Assembly: GCF_002813425.1 (NCBI RefSeq)
Contig: NZ_PHUL01000001.1
Span: forward strand, 2,673,001 to 2,737,000
DNA: 64,000 nt
DNA from: Cellulophaga sp. RHA19
GTDB lineage: Bacteria; Bacteroidota; Bacteroidia; Flavobacteriales; Flavobacteriaceae
Reading direction: 5' to 3'
The position numbers and the translations under genes were made by a program. The stretch's first letter is position 1. Every line of letters begins with the position of its first letter. The notes under the pieces are model-generated. The model searched no databases. It was not told the DNA's origin and was given only the letters and a program-made list of their open reading frames with translations. Shown here piece after piece: positions 60,076 through 64,000 of the stretch.

Positions 60076-61383
60076 GTGCTAAAAGAATTTAAACACCATA
60101 TAAAAACAAATTTTCCGTTGTTATTGCAACGTCCATTTTTGGTGGCCTGTAGTGGTGGTGTAGACAGTGTTATTTTAGTGCATTTGTGTGCGCAATTAAA
60201 TTTAGATTTTTCTATAGCGCACTGTAACTTTAAGCTGCGTGATAGTGCTAGTGATGCAGATGAAGAATCTGTTCGTAATTTAGCACTACAGTTAAATAAA
60301 AAAATATATGTAACTAATTTTGATACAAGTGGTTATGTGAGTAAAAATAAAGTATCTATTCAAATGGCAGCAAGAGAGTTAAGGTATGCTTGGTTTGCCA
60401 AATTAATAGAAGAAAACAACCTTTGCACGTTACTAACTGGTCACCAAGCAGATGATAATTTAGAAACCTTTTTAATAAACTTATCTCGTGGTACAGGAGT
60501 AGATGGTTTGCTTGGAATTCCGTCTAAAACAGCTTCACTTTCTAGGCCATTATTACCTTTTACTCGCGCTCAAATTTTGGACTATGCTAAATTAAATAAT
60601 ATTATCTGGCGAGAAGATAAAAGCAACCAAGAAACCAAATATTTAAGAAACAGAATAAGGCATAATATAGTGCCAGAGTTAAAAGAGCTGCATCCAACTT
60701 TTTTGCAAAACTTTAGTAATACACAGACTTACTTGCAAGAAACCAATATACTAGCAAAGGATTATATTAGACTACTTAAAAAAGAGCTATTTATATCAAA
60801 AAAGGGAATAACAGAGATATCTGTACAAAAACTATTAAGTTATACACCCTTAAAAACCTATTTGTATGCATTGTTTAGTGATTATGGCTTTACAGAGTGG
60901 CAAGATGTTGCCAATTTACTTACTGCAATGAGCGGAAAGCAGGTTTTATCTAGAACACACAGATTAGTAAAAAACAGAGAAAATTTGTTACTACAAGAGC
61001 TAAAAGAGCCTAATTCTGATGTTTACCTAATAAATAAAGAACAAGATATATTAGACCACCCAATACACATAAACTTAAAAGAGGTTGCTGACATAGAAAA
61101 ACCAGAGGTGACAACTATTTTTGTAGATAAGTCAAAGCTTAAATTTCCATTAGTACTGCGTAAGAGGGAAGAAGGAGATGTTTTTTACCCATTTGGACAG
61201 CACGGAAAAAAGAAACTAAGTAAATTTTATAAAGACATAAAATTAAGTGTAGTGGCTAAAGAAGAACAGTGGTTATTATGTTCTGGCTCCGCTATAGTTT
61301 GGGTAGTTGGTATACGTGCAGACAATAGATTTAAGGTTGATGACGAAACATCTAAAATTCTTAAAATCAAATTGTTAAAATAA
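60076..61383 (+). CDS. tilS: tRNA(Ile)-lysidine synthase
   Basis: A 435-residue ATP-dependent tRNA-modifying enzyme. The PP-loop SGGVDS is at 26-31, the next motif HCNFKLRDSASDADEESV follows, and GHQADDNLETFLINLSRGTG is the conserved active-site segment. LRNRIRHNIVPEL is the substrate-binding helix, and the C-terminal ~100 residues hold the TilS_C domain (LRKREEGDVFYPFG...KKLSKFYKD). It makes lysidine at C34 of tRNA-Ile(CAU), essential for AUA decoding. The start is GTG. Confidence 0.95.
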   Translation: MLKEFKHHIKTNFPLLLQRPFLVACSGGVDSVILVHLCAQLNLDFSIAHCNFKLRDSASDADEESVRNLALQLNKKIYVTNFDTSGYVSKNKVSIQMAARELRYAWFAKLIEENNLCTLLTGHQADDNLETFLINLSRGTGVDGLLGIPSKTASLSRPLLPFTRAQILDYAKLNNIIWREDKSNQETKYLRNRIRHNIVPELKELHPTFLQNFSNTQTYLQETNILAKDYIRLLKKELFISKKGITEISVQKLLSYTPLKTYLYALFSDYGFTEWQDVANLLTAMSGKQVLSRTHRLVKNRENLLLQELKEPNSDVYLINKEQDILDHPIHINLKEVADIEKPEVTTIFVDKSKLKFPLVLRKREEGDVFYPFGQHGKKKLSKFYKDIKLSVVAKEEQWLLCSGSAIVWVVGIRADNRFKVDDETSKILKIKLLK

Positions 61384-61467
61384 TACCGTTATTTTTTTAT
61401 TTTTTGCTGTTGAAATAGATTTTCTTTTTTAAAATTTAATTTTACCTTTAGGCAAACAACCTACGCC

Positions 61468-63861
61468 ATGCGCCGATTGAAAAAGATACTAAAAATAACA
61501 ATCCCAATCTTAGGATTGTTATTCTTGGGACTTTGTATTTTTCTTTACTCCTTAACTCCTGTTTATGAAGGGGAGAACGATTTAAAAAATTTATCAGAAA
61601 AAGTAAATGTCTATTATGATAATTACGGTATTCCTCATATTTATGGAGCTACAGAAAAAGATGCAATACGCACACTAGGGTATGTGCATGCGCAAGATAG
61701 GTTGTGGCAAATGGAATTACTTAGACGTATTGGAGCAGGAGAATTATCAGAAATTTTTGGTGAAGACTTAGTAGAAACAGATAAACTGTTTTTAGCGTTA
61801 GGAATAGATGATTACTCTAAAAAAACTGTAGCTAATTTAGATCCAAATAGTGACTATGTAAAGCTTGCAGAGGCTTATTTAGATGGTGTTAATCAATTTA
61901 TGGAAGAAGGTCCAACTCCGGTAGAATTTTATCTTACAGGAGTAGATAAGCGCCCTTTTACACTTAAAGATATACACAATACCATTGGGTATATGGCTTT
62001 TAGTTTTGCTATGGCACACAAAACAGACCCGTTACTTAGCAATATTAAAAACAAGCTTGGCGCTGCTTATTTGCAGGATTTATCTATAGATACGGAACCA
62101 ACATCAACCTATATTAAAAATTATGATCCTTTAAAAGATACACTGCAGCTAAATTTAGCTAGTAAATTAGCCTCTGCATTAGAAAAGCTGCCAGTGCCAC
62201 AATTTGAGGGGAGTAACAGCTGGGTTTTATCACCAGATAAAACAAAGAATGGAGCTGTAATACTGGCAAACGATCCGCACATTGGGTTTTCACAACCTAC
62301 CGTTTGGTATGAGGCGCATTTGAGTACGCCAACCTATAAAAAATACGGGTACCATTTAGCAGGAGTTCCTTTTCCTCTATTAGCACACAACAGACAGTTG
62401 GCCTATGGTTTAACAATGTTTGAGAATGATGATGTAGATTTTTATTACGAGGAAACTAATCCGCAAGATACTACAGAATACAAAACAGAAAACGGCTGGA
62501 AAAAATACACTTACAAGGAAAAAGTTATAAAAGTAAAGGGAGAAGACGATGTTAAATTCACACTTAAATTTACAAGGCATGGAGCTGTATTAAACGGTTT
62601 AGCTGCAAGTGTAGCAGGAGAAAGTCCAGTGACAATTTCTTGGATATACACACAGGTAGATAATAAATTACTAAGTGCCTTATACGGAATGTCCCATTCT
62701 GAGTCTATGAGTACTTTTAAGCGTCATTTAAGAGATTTACACGCACCTGGCCTTAATATTATGTATGGTGATGCAGATGGTAATGTAGCTTGGTGGGCAA
62801 CTGCTAAACTTTATACAATGCCAGATAGTACCAATACAAAGTTAATTTTAAATGGAGTAAGTGGAGAGCAAGAGCGAGGAGATTTTTTAGATTTTTCTGA
62901 AAATCCACACGCAGAAAATCCACCTTGGGAGTTTGTGTACTCTGCCAATAACCAGCCAGATACTATTAATGGAAGATTTTTTCCAGGATATTACTTACCA
63001 GAGAACAGAGCAAAACGTATAGAGCAGCTTTTAAAACCTAAAAATGACTGGGATAAAGAGTCGGTTTCTAAAATGATTACAGATATTACTTCTTCTGTAG
63101 ATCCAATGGTTGCTAAAAATATGTCTAAAAATATAGATATTAGTAATTTAACAGATGATGATATTAAGTTGCTAGATAAGCTAACCAATTGGGACGGCAG
63201 TGCCACCACAAGTAGCATAGAATCTAGTATTTACCAACGTTGGGTATTTTTTATGCTTAAAAATACATTTAAAGATGAGTTGGGTGATGAGCTTTTTAAA
63301 CAATTACTAACTACACATTTTCATAAGCGACTAATTGCACCCTTGGTAAGCAACAAAGCTTCTATTTGGTGGGATAATGTAAGCACAACCAAAGTAGAAA
63401 CTGCAGATGACGTTTTTCAGGCTTCTTTTGTAGATGCTCTAACCTCATTAAAAACACAATTTGGCACAAATACAGATGTATGGACGTGGGGAAAAATACA
63501 CACACTAGAACACGAGCATCCTATTGGCAAAGTAGCATCTTTAAGAAAATATTTTAATGTTGGTCCTTTTCCTGTAAATGGTACAAAAGAGGTTATAAAT
63601 AATATGGGTTTTACGTATAGCGGAGATAGTGTGTACAGAGTAACTTCAGGGCCATCTACACGTAGAATTATAGATTTTTCTGATATAGAAAACAGTATAA
63701 GCATACTACCAACAGGGCAATCTGGTAGTCCGTTTAGCTCGCATTATAATGACCAAGCTAAAATGTACTTAAAAGGTGAGTTTCGCAAAATGATGATGAA
63801 TAAAGAGGAGATTATAGCAACAAAAAAATCTTTATTAGTTTTTAAGCCAGAAGATAAGTAG
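61468..63861 (+). CDS. Penicillin acylase family protein (Ntn hydrolase)
   Basis: A 797-residue protein with an N-terminal membrane/signal helix (~7-28). The alpha part contains YGIPHIYG and GYVHAQDRLWQMELLRRIGAGELSE. Self-cleavage should occur before Ser249 in FEGSNSWVLSP, giving the beta chain with its nucleophile. NDPHIGF and QVDNKLL-type substrate-pocket segments follow. Relatives hydrolyse beta-lactams, acyl-homoserine lactones or other amides, but the natural substrate is not determinable. It is probably periplasmic. It is 84 bp from tilS. Confidence 0.9.
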   Translation: MRRLKKILKITIPILGLLFLGLCIFLYSLTPVYEGENDLKNLSEKVNVYYDNYGIPHIYGATEKDAIRTLGYVHAQDRLWQMELLRRIGAGELSEIFGEDLVETDKLFLALGIDDYSKKTVANLDPNSDYVKLAEAYLDGVNQFMEEGPTPVEFYLTGVDKRPFTLKDIHNTIGYMAFSFAMAHKTDPLLSNIKNKLGAAYLQDLSIDTEPTSTYIKNYDPLKDTLQLNLASKLASALEKLPVPQFEGSNSWVLSPDKTKNGAVILANDPHIGFSQPTVWYEAHLSTPTYKKYGYHLAGVPFPLLAHNRQLAYGLTMFENDDVDFYYEETNPQDTTEYKTENGWKKYTYKEKVIKVKGEDDVKFTLKFTRHGAVLNGLAASVAGESPVTISWIYTQVDNKLLSALYGMSHSESMSTFKRHLRDLHAPGLNIMYGDADGNVAWWATAKLYTMPDSTNTKLILNGVSGEQERGDFLDFSENPHAENPPWEFVYSANNQPDTINGRFFPGYYLPENRAKRIEQLLKPKNDWDKESVSKMITDITSSVDPMVAKNMSKNIDISNLTDDDIKLLDKLTNWDGSATTSSIESSIYQRWVFFMLKNTFKDELGDELFKQLLTTHFHKRLIAPLVSNKASIWWDNVSTTKVETADDVFQASFVDALTSLKTQFGTNTDVWTWGKIHTLEHEHPIGKVASLRKYFNVGPFPVNGTKEVINNMGFTYSGDSVYRVTSGPSTRRIIDFSDIENSISILPTGQSGSPFSSHYNDQAKMYLKGEFRKMMMNKEEIIATKKSLLVFKPEDK

Positions 63862-63949
63862 AGCAGGATCTTATATGTGTATTCATATTAAAATATACAA
63901 GCGTTAACTTTTAGATTATTTTTCTTACTTTTAAGAAAAATAAAATTGA

Positions 63950-64000
63950 ATGCTTACAAAGGTTTTTGGTAGTGCTGTTTTTGGAGTAGAAGCTACAACA
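63950..64000 (+). CDS. YifB/ComM family Mg-chelatase-like AAA+ protein, 3'-truncated by the window edge
   Basis: Only 17 codons are present, reading MLTKVFGSAVFGVEATT. This matches the invariant N-terminus of YifB/ComM proteins, with the FGVEA motif of the ribosomal-S5-like (ChlI) domain. In ComM-bearing naturally competent bacteria these proteins remodel branched DNA. The rest lies beyond base 64000. Confidence 0.8.
   Translation, partial: MLTKVFGSAVFGVEATT

Overview
The window reads as chromosome of a marine-type member of the Flavobacteriaceae (phylum Bacteroidota). The DNA is strongly AT-rich. Start codons lack Shine-Dalgarno sequences. Several genes carry the Bacteroidota -7 element TAnnTTTG. 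Gene content fits too: SusC/FecA-like TonB receptor, SCSS-type lipoproteins, LytS/LytTR two-component pair, and the run tpx-dgkA-ftsK-lolA-lptF-ribB. There are no rRNA genes, no integrase or transposase gene, and no CRISPR array. One tRNA, tRNA-Ser(UGA), lies at 32601-32685.

Region 1 (1-21.9 kb) is an accessory stretch of mostly small, poorly characterised genes. It holds two DUF4272 proteins, a DUF1444/YtpQ-like protein, a P-loop kinase, and DUF3592, DUF3806-like, DUF6882, MepB and DUF1287 proteins, plus small membrane proteins and lipoproteins. A TPR sensor kinase and its LytTR regulator (7.0-9.6 kb) sit in the middle. A large PLP-dependent Cys/Met-metabolism enzyme follows at 15.6-17.5 kb. 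A gene-free stretch (17.5-18.3 kb) then carries a decayed ~240-bp element in two direct copies, followed by a flavin monooxygenase.

Region 2 (22.1-25.5 kb) is a stress cluster: two helical proteins, an ArsC-fold protein lacking its cysteines, two universal stress proteins and a small acidic protein. A shared palindrome ATGAYnTAAGTCAT precedes the first gene and the first usp gene, suggesting one Crp/Fnr-type regulator.

Region 3 (25.9-31.9 kb) is a compact defence locus. It has an SF1 helicase with a PD-(D/E)XK insert, a zinc ribbon and a Myb/SANT-like tail, then McrB and McrC. A perfect 13+13 palindrome lies just upstream. After it come a SpoU methyltransferase, tRNA-Ser, a 20-bp perfect inverted repeat and a 146-bp tandem repeat (2.8 units).

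Region 4 (34.1-38.8 kb) looks like a metal-acquisition unit: a Fur-family regulator, two His-rich DUF4625 lipoproteins, a TonB receptor and a small His/Cys membrane protein. Matching TGCAA direct repeats with 11-bp spacing lie upstream of both the regulator and the small protein/receptor genes.

Region 5 (39-64 kb) is largely core: TauE exporter, nitroreductase, DegT aminotransferase, RibB with a degenerate RibA domain, LptF/G, LolA, FtsK, DgkA, Tpx, catalase plus ankyrin protein, a peroxiredoxin-thioredoxin operon, NhaC, Lpd, ThiD, a CDGSH protein, an HGSNAT-like membrane protein, FMN reductase, PabB, TilS, penicillin acylase, and the first 17 codons of a YifB/ComM ATPase. Peroxide defence genes cluster on both sides of katA. 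The most promising candidates for an undescribed system are the helicase-McrBC defence trio and the Fur/DUF4625/TonB metal unit.
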